Assembly: GCF_014529705.1 (NCBI RefSeq)
Contig: NZ_JAANIH010000012.1
Span: 101,900-165,899, forward strand
From: Bradyrhizobium campsiandrae
GTDB taxonomy: Bacteria; Pseudomonadota; Alphaproteobacteria; Rhizobiales; Xanthobacteraceae
Direction: 5' to 3'
Length of the DNA stretch: 64,000 nucleotides
This document shows positions 37,425 to 45,711 of this stretch, in pieces; the first letter of the stretch is position 1, and every line of letters starts with the position of its first letter. The notes below the pieces were generated by a model. The model saw nothing but the letters and a program-made list of their open reading frames with translations, searched no databases and was not told the origin of the DNA. Both the position numbers and the translations under genes were made by a program.

Positions 37425-37663
37425 GGTTCGAAATCTATCAACCAGCTGCCTGCAGCGCTCAAATCCCCAAAGCGCCTGCCGCGCCTGACGTCCCCGAAGC
37501 GCGGTTTCCTCCCTTGGAGGCTTTCGGGCGCCGACCGCCCGAATACGCCGCGCTGTCACCGCTGCAGCCGGCATCCGAAACCCTTCACACAAGCGGATGT
37601 CAGGCCGATCGCAGCCGAGCGTCCGTTGCGGACCATCAGCAGATGCTCCGGATCGATTGTGGC

Positions 37664-39268
37664 CTATTCAGAAAGTCCAGCCATCCGCAGAGCCTGACAC
37701 ATCTTCTCGCGGTACGACGGTGCGAAGCACCACATCTTGTAATAGGCATCCGCTTCCCGGATCGTGAATCCCGGCCTCATCCTGAGCAGCGTCGTGACGT
37801 GAGCCGCCGCTTCCTTCGCCCGGTCGAGAAAGGGCAATGTGTAGGCCATATGCAGGTGGCTGATCCACAATTGCTCGACATAGGATTGTCGGAAGGCGTC
37901 GAATGCGCCAGCGTAGTCCTCATATGCAAAGGCCCGTTTCGCGGTCGCCCACCACCACCAGCGAGGGGTCGTGGGCGCCGTCAAGGCTATCCCCTTCTCG
38001 GCCAGAGCGACGCCCTCATCCCAAAATCCGGCATAGGCCATCAGATTGCCGAGGGGGCCTAGGGTTTGTGGATCGTTCGGATTGAGCTCTATGGCTCTCA
38101 TGGCCTCGATCCGCAGCAGATCGGGTTGGCACGCCATCCATGCAGCGCGGGCGACCAAGCCGCGAACAAACGCATCGTTCGGCGCGATCTCGACGGCGCG
38201 GTTGGCGGCCTCAACGGCCAAATCGGCGAGATACAAGCGCTCGGTGACGCTTCCCACACGTCCGGTCGGTGACGGAAAGCCCCAGGTCCTCTGATTGTTG
38301 AAGACCAGAACGAGAGCCGCCCAGGCGGCAGCGTTTCGCGGGTCCTCGCGGGTCAGACGCTCCAGACACTCGCGTGCTTTCGAAACCGGTTCGAGAATGG
38401 CTGCGTCGGTCGGGATTCCGATCACGCCTTGAACGATGCATTCATAAGGCGTGAGCTCCTCGCTCGGCTTGTTCTGAATGCGCTTGTATTCGGCGGCGCC
38501 GATGGCACCCCAGTAGCTGCCGATCATTGCGGCGGCCTGGCCGGAAATCTCGTCCTGAACTGCGAGCAGGTTTGGAGCCGCCATGTCAGCTTTGAACGTC
38601 TTGCTCCAGACCTGGGTGCCGGTTCGTGCGTCGGTCAGGTGGATGTCGATGCGGGTCGAACTGCTGTCCTGACGCAGATTGCCTTCAACCAAGTAGTCGA
38701 TGCCAAGCGCGCGACCGAATTCGTCGGCGCTGTCGAACCGGTCCTTGTAGGATTTCGTCACGCTGCGCGCCAGAACGCGCAATTCGCCGAAGCGTCCAAG
38801 CGCGGAGACGATCTGCTGAGTGAGACCATCGGCGACCTGGCCGAGATTGGCGCTGTTGTCTGCTTCAAACGGCCAGACCGCGACGGTCGGCCCGCCCGAG
38901 AGATTCCGCACGACCTTGGTCGATGGCTGCGGCAACACGATCATATAGCCGCGCCGGGGGATCGTGCGAACGAGTTCGCGCCCGCGCTCTCCGAGCACGC
39001 GGCGGATATCGGAGATACACTGAGTCAGCGAATCCTCGGTGACGGTCAGACCTGGCCAATTTGCGGCCAACAAATCATCCTTGGAGACGACACTCCCTGC
39101 ATTCGCCAACAAATGGCGCAGCACGCCGAAAGACCGATGCCGGAGATCGACCCGGCTGCCGGCGCCGTCGCGCAATTCGTCCTGCTTCGGATCGAACGTC
39201 AGGCCCGCAATCTGGATGGGTGCGGCACTCAAGTCGCCCGACTGGGCCTCTCGAGGGCGGATGCTCAC
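37664..39268 (-). CDS. CadC-like winged-helix regulator with TolB-type and TPR domains
   Basis: About 534 residues, soluble. An N-terminal OmpR-type winged helix (FDPKQDELRDGAGSRVDLRH ... IPRRGYMIV, about 25-105) is followed by a TolB-like/adenylate-cyclase-associated domain (PTVAVWPFEADNSANLGQVADGL..., about 120-255) and TPR repeats to the end. The architecture is the common transcriptional regulator found beside oxidoreductase genes in rhizobia. I start at GTG with GGAG upstream; an earlier TTG at 39349 would add 27 unsupported residues. Divergent from the SDR gene, 221 bases away. Confidence 0.82.
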   Translation of the reverse strand: MSIRPREAQSGDLSAAPIQIAGLTFDPKQDELRDGAGSRVDLRHRSFGVLRHLLANAGSVVSKDDLLAANWPGLTVTEDSLTQCISDIRRVLGERGRELVRTIPRRGYMIVLPQPSTKVVRNLSGGPTVAVWPFEADNSANLGQVADGLTQQIVSALGRFGELRVLARSVTKSYKDRFDSADEFGRALGIDYLVEGNLRQDSSSTRIDIHLTDARTGTQVWSKTFKADMAAPNLLAVQDEISGQAAAMIGSYWGAIGAAEYKRIQNKPSEELTPYECIVQGVIGIPTDAAILEPVSKARECLERLTREDPRNAAAWAALVLVFNNQRTWGFPSPTGRVGSVTERLYLADLAVEAANRAVEIAPNDAFVRGLVARAAWMACQPDLLRIEAMRAIELNPNDPQTLGPLGNLMAYAGFWDEGVALAEKGIALTAPTTPRWWWWATAKRAFAYEDYAGAFDAFRQSYVEQLWISHLHMAYTLPFLDRAKEAAAHVTTLLRMRPGFTIREADAYYKMWCFAPSYREKMCQALRMAGLSE

Positions 39269-39489
39269 GACGTGCTCCAATATCAACCGTGATGGTCGCC
39301 GGAACACTGCACGCAGCGAGCCGACCTTGCAAGACGAGAGCCCGGACAAGATCGTTCAAATTTCAAAGCGATTTCAGATCTATTCACCCGGATTTCAGGA
39401 CGCCTCGCCCCTCACCGCCTATCAATTCGGACGTCCCGATCGGCGGGAAGCGCCGAACAGACCGGGCAAGCAAGGGCGAGGATTTCATC

Positions 39490-40236
39490 ATGGTGGGATG
39501 GGTCGTTCTGATCACCGGCGGGCTGACGGGCATAGGACGCGCGACAGCGCTGGCTTTCGCGCGGGAAGGCGCGATGGTGTCCGTCACCGGACGCCGCGCC
39601 GAAGCCGGAGCCGAGCTCGTTAGGGAGCTTCGCGCCCTCGGGGCCGAGGCTGAGTTCATCGGTGCAGACGTTCGCAACGAAAACGACGTCCGCGCGATGG
39701 TCGACAACACCGTCGCGCGGTTCGGCCGCCTCGACGTGGCGGTCAACAACGCCGGCACGGAGGGCGTGCCCGGCCCGCTGACGGAACAAACGCCGGAAAC
39801 GTACGCGGCAACCTTCGACACCAACGTCCTGGGCGTGCTGCTCTGCCTGAAGCACGAGCTTCGGGTGATGGAGGCGCAGGGCTTCGGCAGCATCGTCAAC
39901 GTGTCGTCCACGATGGGCAGCCGCGGTGCGCCAAATGCCTCCCTTTACGTCGCCAGCAAGCATGCGGTGGAAGGCCTGACCAAATCAGGTGCCCTTGAAG
40001 CCGCCATTTTCGGCGTCCGCGTCAATGCCATCGCGCCAGGGCCCGTCGACACCGCAATGCTCGACCGGTTCACCGGCTCGAGCGAGCGCAAGGCGGGATT
40101 GATCGCGGGCATTCCGTTGCGGCGGGCAGGCAAGCCTGAAGAACTTGCCGATTCAATTCTGTTCCTGGCCTCGGACAAAGCCTCATTCATCACGGGCCAG
40201 ATCATCAGCGTCAATGGCGGCAAGACCGCAAGCTGA
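39490..40236 (+). CDS. Short-chain dehydrogenase/reductase (SDR)
   Basis: About 248 residues: cofactor loop TGGLTGIGRA, NNAGT, the catalytic Ser in VNVSSTMGS and YxxxK in YVASKHAVEG, and the C-terminal FITGQIISVNGG signature of classical SDRs. Substrate unknown. An open frame extends far upstream but starts inside the regulator gene; the ATG at 39490 with GAGG upstream is the plausible start, giving a somewhat short N terminus (MVGWVVLITGG). 46 bases before a second SDR. Confidence 0.9.
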   Translation: MVGWVVLITGGLTGIGRATALAFAREGAMVSVTGRRAEAGAELVRELRALGAEAEFIGADVRNENDVRAMVDNTVARFGRLDVAVNNAGTEGVPGPLTEQTPETYAATFDTNVLGVLLCLKHELRVMEAQGFGSIVNVSSTMGSRGAPNASLYVASKHAVEGLTKSGALEAAIFGVRVNAIAPGPVDTAMLDRFTGSSERKAGLIAGIPLRRAGKPEELADSILFLASDKASFITGQIISVNGGKTAS

Positions 40237-40282
40237 TGGCCGCGCCGATCCCCTTTCATACTCGCAACAAAGGATAGACAAC

Positions 40283-41026
40283 ATGTCGAGAAACCTCGAG
40301 GGCAAGACAGCACTCGTGACCGGAGCCTCGCGAGGCATCGGTGCGGCCATCGCCAAGCGCTTGGCCGCCGACGGCGCCAAGGTCGCCATCACCTACAGCA
40401 GAGGCGCCGATGCCGCCGCCGCCGTCATCAAGGCCATCGAGGGTGCCGGTGGCACTGCGCTCGCGATCCAGGCCGATGCCACCGATCCAAAGGCCGTCCA
40501 GGCCGCCGTCGAGAAGACCGTTGCAGCATTCGGAAAGCTCGACGTGCTCGTAAACAATGCCGGCACCGCAATCCCGAAAAAATTCGAAGAGACCACCCTG
40601 GAGGAGTTGGACCAGGTCATCAACCTGAACGTCCGGGGCGTATTTGTCATGACGCAAGCCGCGCTGAAGCACATGAACAATGGCGGGCGGATCATCTCGA
40701 TCGGCTCGTGTGTGGGCGAGCGAATGATGACACCGGGCCTCGTGCCGTACTCGGCCACCAAGAGCGCGATCCGGATGTTCACACAAGGCCTGTCACGCGA
40801 AGTCGGTGACCGCGCCATCACGGTCAACAACGTGCAGCCCGGACCGATCGATACTCATTTGAACCCGGCATCCGGAGATTGGGCCACGCCACAGAAAGCG
40901 GTGACCGCCCTCAACCGCTACGGAAAAGTGGGCGAGGTGGCAGCCCTGGTCGCCTTCATCGCCAGCCCCGAAGCGTCCTACATCACAGGGGCGAACCTGA
41001 CGGTCGATGGTGGTACCAACGCCTGA
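40283..41026 (+). CDS. Short-chain dehydrogenase/reductase (SDR), second copy
   Basis: 247 residues with TGASRGIGAAIA, NNAGTA, catalytic Ser in ISIGSCVGE, YSATKSA and YITGANLTVDGG: classical 3-oxoacyl-ACP reductase-like SDR. It shares the operon with the preceding SDR; the two are clearly different proteins, not tandem copies. AAAGGA precedes the ATG. Regulation by the divergent winged-helix protein is likely but inferred. Confidence 0.92.
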   Translation: MSRNLEGKTALVTGASRGIGAAIAKRLAADGAKVAITYSRGADAAAAVIKAIEGAGGTALAIQADATDPKAVQAAVEKTVAAFGKLDVLVNNAGTAIPKKFEETTLEELDQVINLNVRGVFVMTQAALKHMNNGGRIISIGSCVGERMMTPGLVPYSATKSAIRMFTQGLSREVGDRAITVNNVQPGPIDTHLNPASGDWATPQKAVTALNRYGKVGEVAALVAFIASPEASYITGANLTVDGGTNA

Positions 41027-41041
41027 TTGCGGGCCATCACC

Positions 41042-41063
41042 CGCACCGGAGAGATCCGGTGCG
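41042..41063. terminator. Bidirectional hairpin at SDR/MFS convergence
   Basis: CGCACCGG (41042-41049) pairs perfectly with CCGGTGCG (41056-41063) around a six-base AGAGAT loop, inside the 38-base gap between two convergent genes. There is no T-run, so efficiency is uncertain, but position and symmetry fit a shared terminator. Confidence 0.5.
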
Positions 41064-41064
41064 C

Positions 41065-42270
41065 TCACGATGGCTGCTTTTGCAGACGCACCATTCGCGC
41101 CCACAGCAGCGCCAATGGTCCGAGCAGGATTCCACCCGCAAGGACGATGAAGACCAGCAGCCAGCCGCGCGCGCTCTGCGGGCCGCCCGCGGCGTCGAGC
41201 GCGAGGCCTGTTCCCCAGGCTCCGAGGGCGGACAGTCCGAAGCCGACGGTGGAATGCAGAGCCAGCGTTGCGCCACGATGCTCGGAGACGGCGGCCGCGG
41301 ACATTCCGGCCGTCAGCGCGCCGGAATCCGCCGGCACCGTCAGGCCATAGATCATCAGCAACGCCGCAACCACCCATGCAGGCGCTGACGCGTTGAAACC
41401 GATGACGATCGCGACGCAGGCCGAGGCCATCATCACGACCGTGATGGCGCGATGTCGTCCGAATTTCAATGCCGCCTCATTGCCGAGGATGCTGGCCGGC
41501 ATCGAGATCACCGCGAAGCAGAAGCTCATCAGCACGGGCGTCAGCCACGAGGGCGCGCCTTGATGCGCAACGACAAAGGTCCAGAACCCCACCAGCCAGG
41601 TACGGATGCCGTAGAGCTCGAAGCAGTGCGCGCCGTAGCCGAAGATGTAACCGAGCGCCTCGCGGTTGGCGAAGACAGGTGCAAAATTCAGAAGCCGCCC
41701 GGTCTTCGGGACCGGCCGACGCCCCTCGACCAGAAGACACGCGATCACCATCGCGATGGGACCGACGCCGGTGACGCCGAACGCGGCCCGCCAGCCCCAG
41801 CGATCCGCAAGAACTTGCGCAACGAGGAACGAAAGTCCGACGCCGACCGAAAAGCTCGAGGTGTACAGCGTGACGGCCCGCGAGGTGTCGCCGGCGGGCA
41901 ACCGGTCGGTCAGAGCCTTGAGCCCCGGCATGTAAGCGCCGGCGAATCCGAGACCCGCAACCGACCAGATGATCGTCCCCGACCAGAAGCCTTGCGCGAA
42001 AAGGCCGAATGCCACGGTCGCAAGGCCGCTGACGATCGAACCGCACAGCAGCACGATCCGCGCATCGATGCGATCGGTCAACGTCGTCAGCACGGGCACG
42101 GCCAGCATGTAGCCGAATGCGTAACCGCTCGCCATCAACCCGCCTTCGGCGGCCGAAAGCCCCCAGGCCGGCATCAGATGCTGCGCCAGGTTCGCGGACA
42201 GAGTCACATGTGGCAACAAATTGCCGACCTGGCCGATGCACATGACCGCGATCAGCGGCCAGCCGCTCAA
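41065..42270 (-). CDS. Major facilitator superfamily transporter
   Basis: 401 residues with 12 predicted membrane helices; the loop after helix 2 reads TTLTDRIDARIVLLCGS, a degenerate motif A. Start codon appears to be TTG behind GGGGAGG with long spacing; ATT three codons upstream fits the ribosome site better. It is the last gene after arsR and the flavoprotein on the minus strand, 50 bases beyond the latter, so it may export an arsenic species or a flavoprotein product; MFS proteins of ars operons (ArsK, ArsJ) are precedents, but orthology is not shown. Confidence 0.85.
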   Translation of the reverse strand: MSGWPLIAVMCIGQVGNLLPHVTLSANLAQHLMPAWGLSAAEGGLMASGYAFGYMLAVPVLTTLTDRIDARIVLLCGSIVSGLATVAFGLFAQGFWSGTIIWSVAGLGFAGAYMPGLKALTDRLPAGDTSRAVTLYTSSFSVGVGLSFLVAQVLADRWGWRAAFGVTGVGPIAMVIACLLVEGRRPVPKTGRLLNFAPVFANREALGYIFGYGAHCFELYGIRTWLVGFWTFVVAHQGAPSWLTPVLMSFCFAVISMPASILGNEAALKFGRHRAITVVMMASACVAIVIGFNASAPAWVVAALLMIYGLTVPADSGALTAGMSAAAVSEHRGATLALHSTVGFGLSALGAWGTGLALDAAGGPQSARGWLLVFIVLAGGILLGPLALLWARMVRLQKQPS

Positions 42271-42320
42271 GCTACGAATGCGTTCCTCCCCTGTGGCTCA
42301 CCTTGCTCGGCGGCCCCACC

Positions 42321-43676
42321 TCATGAGCAACCGCACCCCGCTTTAACTGCCTTCTTCGCTGTTTGGTCCGGGGCGCAGCAGACCGAGGCTGCTTCCTTTG
42401 CCGGCCCGCCGCAGCATCCCGCCGCGGTGTCCAACTCGACGCCGCCGCGCGTGCAAACGCCGGTTTCCGGCAGCACCAGTTCGACCCGCGCCGCGGCTTC
42501 CTTGTCGCCGGCGATGTCGGCGACGATGGAGCGGACTTGCTCATATCCGGTCATCATCAGGAACGTCGGCGCACGGCCGTAGGACTTCATGCCGGCGAGA
42601 TAGAAGCCCGGTTCGTCATGCGCGAGTTCGCGGGCGCCATGGGGGCGGACCGTCCCGCAGCTGTGTTCGTTGGGATCGATCAGCGGCGCGAGCGCAGCGG
42701 GGGCCTCGATGGCGGGATCGAGCCGAAGTCGCAGTTCGGAGAGGAAGGATAGATCGGGGCGAAAACCAGTCGAGACGATCAGCTCATCCACATCGACACT
42801 CCGCGCCCCGCCGGCCGACACCGCGAGCCGGCCTTCGACGTCCGACAGATGCGTGACACCAAATCCGGTCTCGACCCTGATCCTTCCGGCAGCCACCAGC
42901 GCGGCAAAGGCAGAACCCAGCTCGCCGCGCGCGGCCAGCTTGTCGTTGCGGCCGCCGCCAAACGCCGCTGAGGGGTCAGCACCGCGCAACAGCCAGATGG
43001 CTTGCGTACCCGGCACCTCGTCCGCTAGCCGCACCAGATCGATCAGCGTACCCACGGCGGAATGGCCGGCGCCCAGTACGGCAACGGTCTTGCCGGCATA
43101 TCGGGCGCGATCGGCGCCGCGTACATCGGGCATGCCATAGGCGATGCGGTGAACACGCTCGCGCTCGCCGATCGCAGGCAAGCCGTTGCTGCCGGCGGGA
43201 TTGGGAGAAAACCACGTGCCTGACACGTCGATGACGGCATCGGCGCGCAGCACTTCGGGGCCCTTGCCGTTCTGATATCGGATTTCGAACGGCGCCTGTT
43301 CCCGGCCCTTTGTCTTCGCCTTGTCGAAGCCGGCGCGGCTGATCGCCGTCACGCGACTGTTGGTCCGGATCGCCTCGCGCAGCGGCGTGCGCGTTGCGAG
43401 CGGATCGAGATATCGGTCGATCAACTCGCCGCCGGTCGGATAGGACTGCGGGTCCGGCGAATTCCATCCGGTCGGCGCAAGCAGGCGCGCCGCCGCCTTG
43501 TCGACATTGTATTCCCATGGCGAGAACAGCTGAACGTGCTGCCACTGGCGGATGGCGTGCGCGGCTTGCGGCCCGGCTTCCAGCACGATCGGCGACATGC
43601 CGCGTTCGAGCACTTGCGCTGCGGCGGCGAGGCCGACCGGCCCAGCTCCGATGATGGCTACCGTCCCGTCGCTCAT
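42321..43676 (-). CDS. FAD/NAD(P)-binding flavoprotein with cysteine-rich tail, arsenic cluster
   Basis: 451 residues. FAD site VAIIGAGPVGLAAAA at the N terminus and a second dinucleotide site VAVLGAGHSAVGT near residue 210 give the FMO/thioredoxin-reductase-like architecture. The end is unusual: from about residue 407 it carries seven cysteines in a Gly/Ala-rich tail (VCTRGG, AGCCGGPA, SVCCAPD, AGCGCS). Similar flavoproteins occur in ars operons (sometimes called ArsO). The tail could hold arsenite, but no activity is shown. Follows arsR with an operator-like site between them. Confidence 0.85.
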   Translation of the reverse strand: MSDGTVAIIGAGPVGLAAAAQVLERGMSPIVLEAGPQAAHAIRQWQHVQLFSPWEYNVDKAAARLLAPTGWNSPDPQSYPTGGELIDRYLDPLATRTPLREAIRTNSRVTAISRAGFDKAKTKGREQAPFEIRYQNGKGPEVLRADAVIDVSGTWFSPNPAGSNGLPAIGERERVHRIAYGMPDVRGADRARYAGKTVAVLGAGHSAVGTLIDLVRLADEVPGTQAIWLLRGADPSAAFGGGRNDKLAARGELGSAFAALVAAGRIRVETGFGVTHLSDVEGRLAVSAGGARSVDVDELIVSTGFRPDLSFLSELRLRLDPAIEAPAALAPLIDPNEHSCGTVRPHGARELAHDEPGFYLAGMKSYGRAPTFLMMTGYEQVRSIVADIAGDKEAAARVELVLPETGVCTRGGVELDTAAGCCGGPAKEAASVCCAPDQTAKKAVKAGCGCS

Positions 43677-43691
43677 TCCACTTCTCCGATC

Positions 43692-43712
43692 ATTCTAGAA
43701 TCATCGAATAAT
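43692..43712. promoter_or_regulatory. ArsR operator-like site before the flavoprotein gene
   Basis: Contains the 10-bp palindrome ATTCTAGAAT followed by CATCGAATAAT, so that TTCTAGAA and TCGAA are three bases apart. The same TTCTAGAA-N3-TCGAA arrangement lies upstream of the arsR gene at 44088. It is 16 bases ahead of the flavoprotein start. Confidence 0.5.
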
Positions 43713-43726
43713 GTCGGCCAAAAAAA

Positions 43727-44056
43727 TCAAGCCGCCGTTTGCGCACCCTTACAACCGACTTCGTCCGCGCAGCACTCCGATGCCAGGAAATCCACCAGTC
43801 CCCGCATGGCCTCGAAATTCGCGTGACAAACGAGCGTCGTCGATTCCCTGACCTGACTGACCAGGCCAACCGAGACCAACGTCTTGATATGATGAGACAG
43901 TGTCGAAGCCGGAACCTTGAGCTTTTCCTGCAAGCGACCAACCGGCATGCCGGGATGCCCTGCCCGGACCAAGGCCCGGTAGATCTGCAGTCGTGTCCGA
44001 TTGCCCAGGGCTTCGAGGCGTGCTGCCGCGTCGTCGATCTTCATGTCCGCCACCAT
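43727..44056 (-). CDS. arsR: ArsR-family metalloregulator
   Basis: About 109 residues. Winged helix with recognition sequence VPASTLSHHIKTLVSVGL, preceded by LGNRTRLQIYRALV. The arsenite-sensing cysteines appear to be in the C-terminal ECCADEVGC segment rather than in the ELCVCDL motif of classical ArsR. It represses arsenic genes until arsenite binds. Two starts are possible, this ATG (MVADMKIDD) or one 12 bases further in. Divergent from a second arsR; followed by the flavoprotein and MFS genes. Confidence 0.88.
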   Translation of the reverse strand: MVADMKIDDAAARLEALGNRTRLQIYRALVRAGHPGMPVGRLQEKLKVPASTLSHHIKTLVSVGLVSQVRESTTLVCHANFEAMRGLVDFLASECCADEVGCKGAQTAA

Positions 44057-44083
44057 GCATCGGCGCCCCCTGGTTGTCAAACC

Positions 44084-44107
44084 GTATTTCTAGAAGATTC
44101 GAAATAC
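44084..44107. promoter_or_regulatory. ArsR operator-like inverted repeat between the two arsR genes
   Basis: GTATTTC, ten bases, GAAATAC: perfect 7-bp arms, with TTCTAGAAGATTCGAAA at its core, in the 113-base gap between divergent arsR genes. The position suits simultaneous control of both units. The core matches the site ahead of the flavoprotein gene. Confidence 0.55.
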
Positions 44108-44169
44108 CTTCCGATTGGGGCTGGAATTCCGGATTGACGGGATCCTAATAGTTCCGTAAATCTGGATAT

Positions 44170-44577
44170 ATGGAAACTAACGATGCCGTACTGGCGCTTG
44201 CCGCCTTGTCGCAGTCGACACGCCTGGAGGCGTTCCGGACGCTGGTGAAACACGAGCCTGACGGGCTTGCGGCCGGCGACCTCGCGCGCCTGCTGGAAGT
44301 CCCGCAAAACACGCTGTCGGCTCATCTGTCGATCCTCACGCGCGCGCGGCTCGTGACCTCCGAGCGGCAGAGCCGATCGATCGTCTACCGCGCCAATCTC
44401 GCAGAATTTCGCGATGTTGCGGTTTTCCTGCTGCAGGATTGCTGCGGTGGACTCCCGGAAGTTTGCGGGCCCGTGGTTCAAACCCTGCAATCCTGCTGTT
44501 CGCCGAAGCGAAAGGAGCGAAGCCGTGCCATCGGTCGCTCCGGCGGCGCGACACATTCGGCACCGAAGGCTGGCTGA
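44170..44577 (+). CDS. arsR: ArsR-family metalloregulator, second copy
   Basis: 135 residues: winged helix (ALSQSTRLEAFRTLV ... VPQNTLSAHLSILTRARLV) and a C-terminal DCCGGLPEVC plus SCCSPK that resembles the cysteine pairs of arsenite-sensing ArsR proteins of the rhizobial type. The final basic, Gly/Ser-rich stretch has no domain. Its TGA overlaps the aquaglyceroporin ATG, so regulator and channel are translated together. Confidence 0.9.
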   Translation: METNDAVLALAALSQSTRLEAFRTLVKHEPDGLAAGDLARLLEVPQNTLSAHLSILTRARLVTSERQSRSIVYRANLAEFRDVAVFLLQDCCGGLPEVCGPVVQTLQSCCSPKRKERSRAIGRSGGATHSAPKAG

Positions 44578-45278
44578 TGGATACCTTCGACCTCTCCCGG
44601 CGCCTTGCCGCCGAAGCGCTCGGCACGGGCATTCTCGTCGCCACCGTGGTCGGCTCCGGCATCATGGCGGAGACGCTGACCAGGGACGTCGCGCTCGCGC
44701 TGCTCTGCAACACCCTGCCGACAGGCGCCATTCTGGTCGTCCTGATCACGGTGCTCGGTCCGATCTCCGGCGCGCATTTCAATCCGGCGGTCACGCTCGT
44801 TTTCGCCGGCAAGCGCGAGCTGCCGGCGAATGAGGCCGCTCTCTACGTGATTGCGCAGATTGGCGGCGGCATCGCGGGCACGATGGCGGCGCATCTGATG
44901 TTCGGATTGCCGCTGCTCGATGTCTCGACAAAAGTTCGAACCGGCGGAGCGCAATGGCTTGCCGAGGCGGTCGCAGCTTTCGGGCTCGTCACGACGATCC
45001 TGGCCGGTATCCGCTTTCAGCGCACCGCGGTCCCCTGGCTGGTCGGGCTCTACATCACGGCGGCGTATTGGTTCACGGCCTCGACCTCGTTCGCCAATCC
45101 CGCCGTGGCGATTGCGCGGTCGTTGACGAACACATTCTCCGGCATTCGTCCCGCCGACCTGCCCGGATTCATTCTTGCGGAACTCTGCGGAGCGTTCGTA
45201 GGCCTCCTGTTGATGAACTGGCTGCTCGGACACGCCCATGCACGCGGCCCCGTCCCAATCGCGGAAACAAACCGATGA
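44577..45278 (+). CDS. aqpS: Aquaglyceroporin, arsenite channel (AqpS-like)
   Basis: 233 residues, six membrane helices plus two half-helices with NPA motifs at N69-A71 (HFNPAVT) and N174-A176 (FANPAVA). In Sinorhizobium aqpS replaces an arsenite pump: arsenate is reduced by ArsC and arsenite leaves through AqpS down its gradient. Here it is between arsR and arsC with overlapping genes, the same logic. Confidence 0.92.
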   Translation: MDTFDLSRRLAAEALGTGILVATVVGSGIMAETLTRDVALALLCNTLPTGAILVVLITVLGPISGAHFNPAVTLVFAGKRELPANEAALYVIAQIGGGIAGTMAAHLMFGLPLLDVSTKVRTGGAQWLAEAVAAFGLVTTILAGIRFQRTAVPWLVGLYITAAYWFTASTSFANPAVAIARSLTNTFSGIRPADLPGFILAELCGAFVGLLLMNWLLGHAHARGPVPIAETNR

Positions 45279-45676
45279 GCGTCACGATCTATCACAACCC
45301 CGACTGCGGCACCTCGCGCAATACGCTGGCGATGATCCGCCAGAGCGGCGTCGAGCCCACCGTCATCGAATACCTCAAGACACCACCGTCGCGCGAGACG
45401 CTGAAGCAGCTGATCGCGGCGATGGGCATATCGGTCCGCGAATTGCTGCGCGAGAAGGGAACGCCCTACAAGGAGCTCGGGCTCGCCGATCCCAAATGGT
45501 CCGATGACGAGCTGATCGACCAGATGCTCGCGCATCCGATTCTGATCAACCGTCCAATCGTGGTGACCGCGAAGGGCACGCGCTTGTGCAGGCCTTCGGA
45601 AGCGGTCGTCGATCTCCTCGATAATCCTGTCGGCCGGTTCGTGAAAGAGGACGGCGAGGTGGTCGAAGCGCGATAG
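45275..45676 (+). CDS. arsC: Arsenate reductase, glutaredoxin dependent
   Basis: 133 residues; catalytic Cys11 in HNPDCGTSRNTLAMI, Arg in TRLCRPSEAVVDLL and the ArsC-type thioredoxin-like fold. Reduces arsenate to arsenite with glutathione and glutaredoxin. The ATG overlaps the aqpS TGA (ATGA). A longer upstream frame is an extension into aqpS and is rejected. Convergent with chrA after 35 bases. Confidence 0.95.
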   Translation: MSVTIYHNPDCGTSRNTLAMIRQSGVEPTVIEYLKTPPSRETLKQLIAAMGISVRELLREKGTPYKELGLADPKWSDDELIDQMLAHPILINRPIVVTAKGTRLCRPSEAVVDLLDNPVGRFVKEDGEVVEAR

Positions 45677-45711
45677 AGGCGACAGGCTACCTCCCGCAAA
45701 TTCCGAACACG

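Noticed and set aside
37418..37440. GGTTCGAAATC followed by CCA, resembling a tRNA T-arm and 3' end at the integrase break
   Set aside because: No complementary T-stem or acceptor stem and no anticodon arm upstream, so not a tRNA or tRNA fragment attachment site that I can support.
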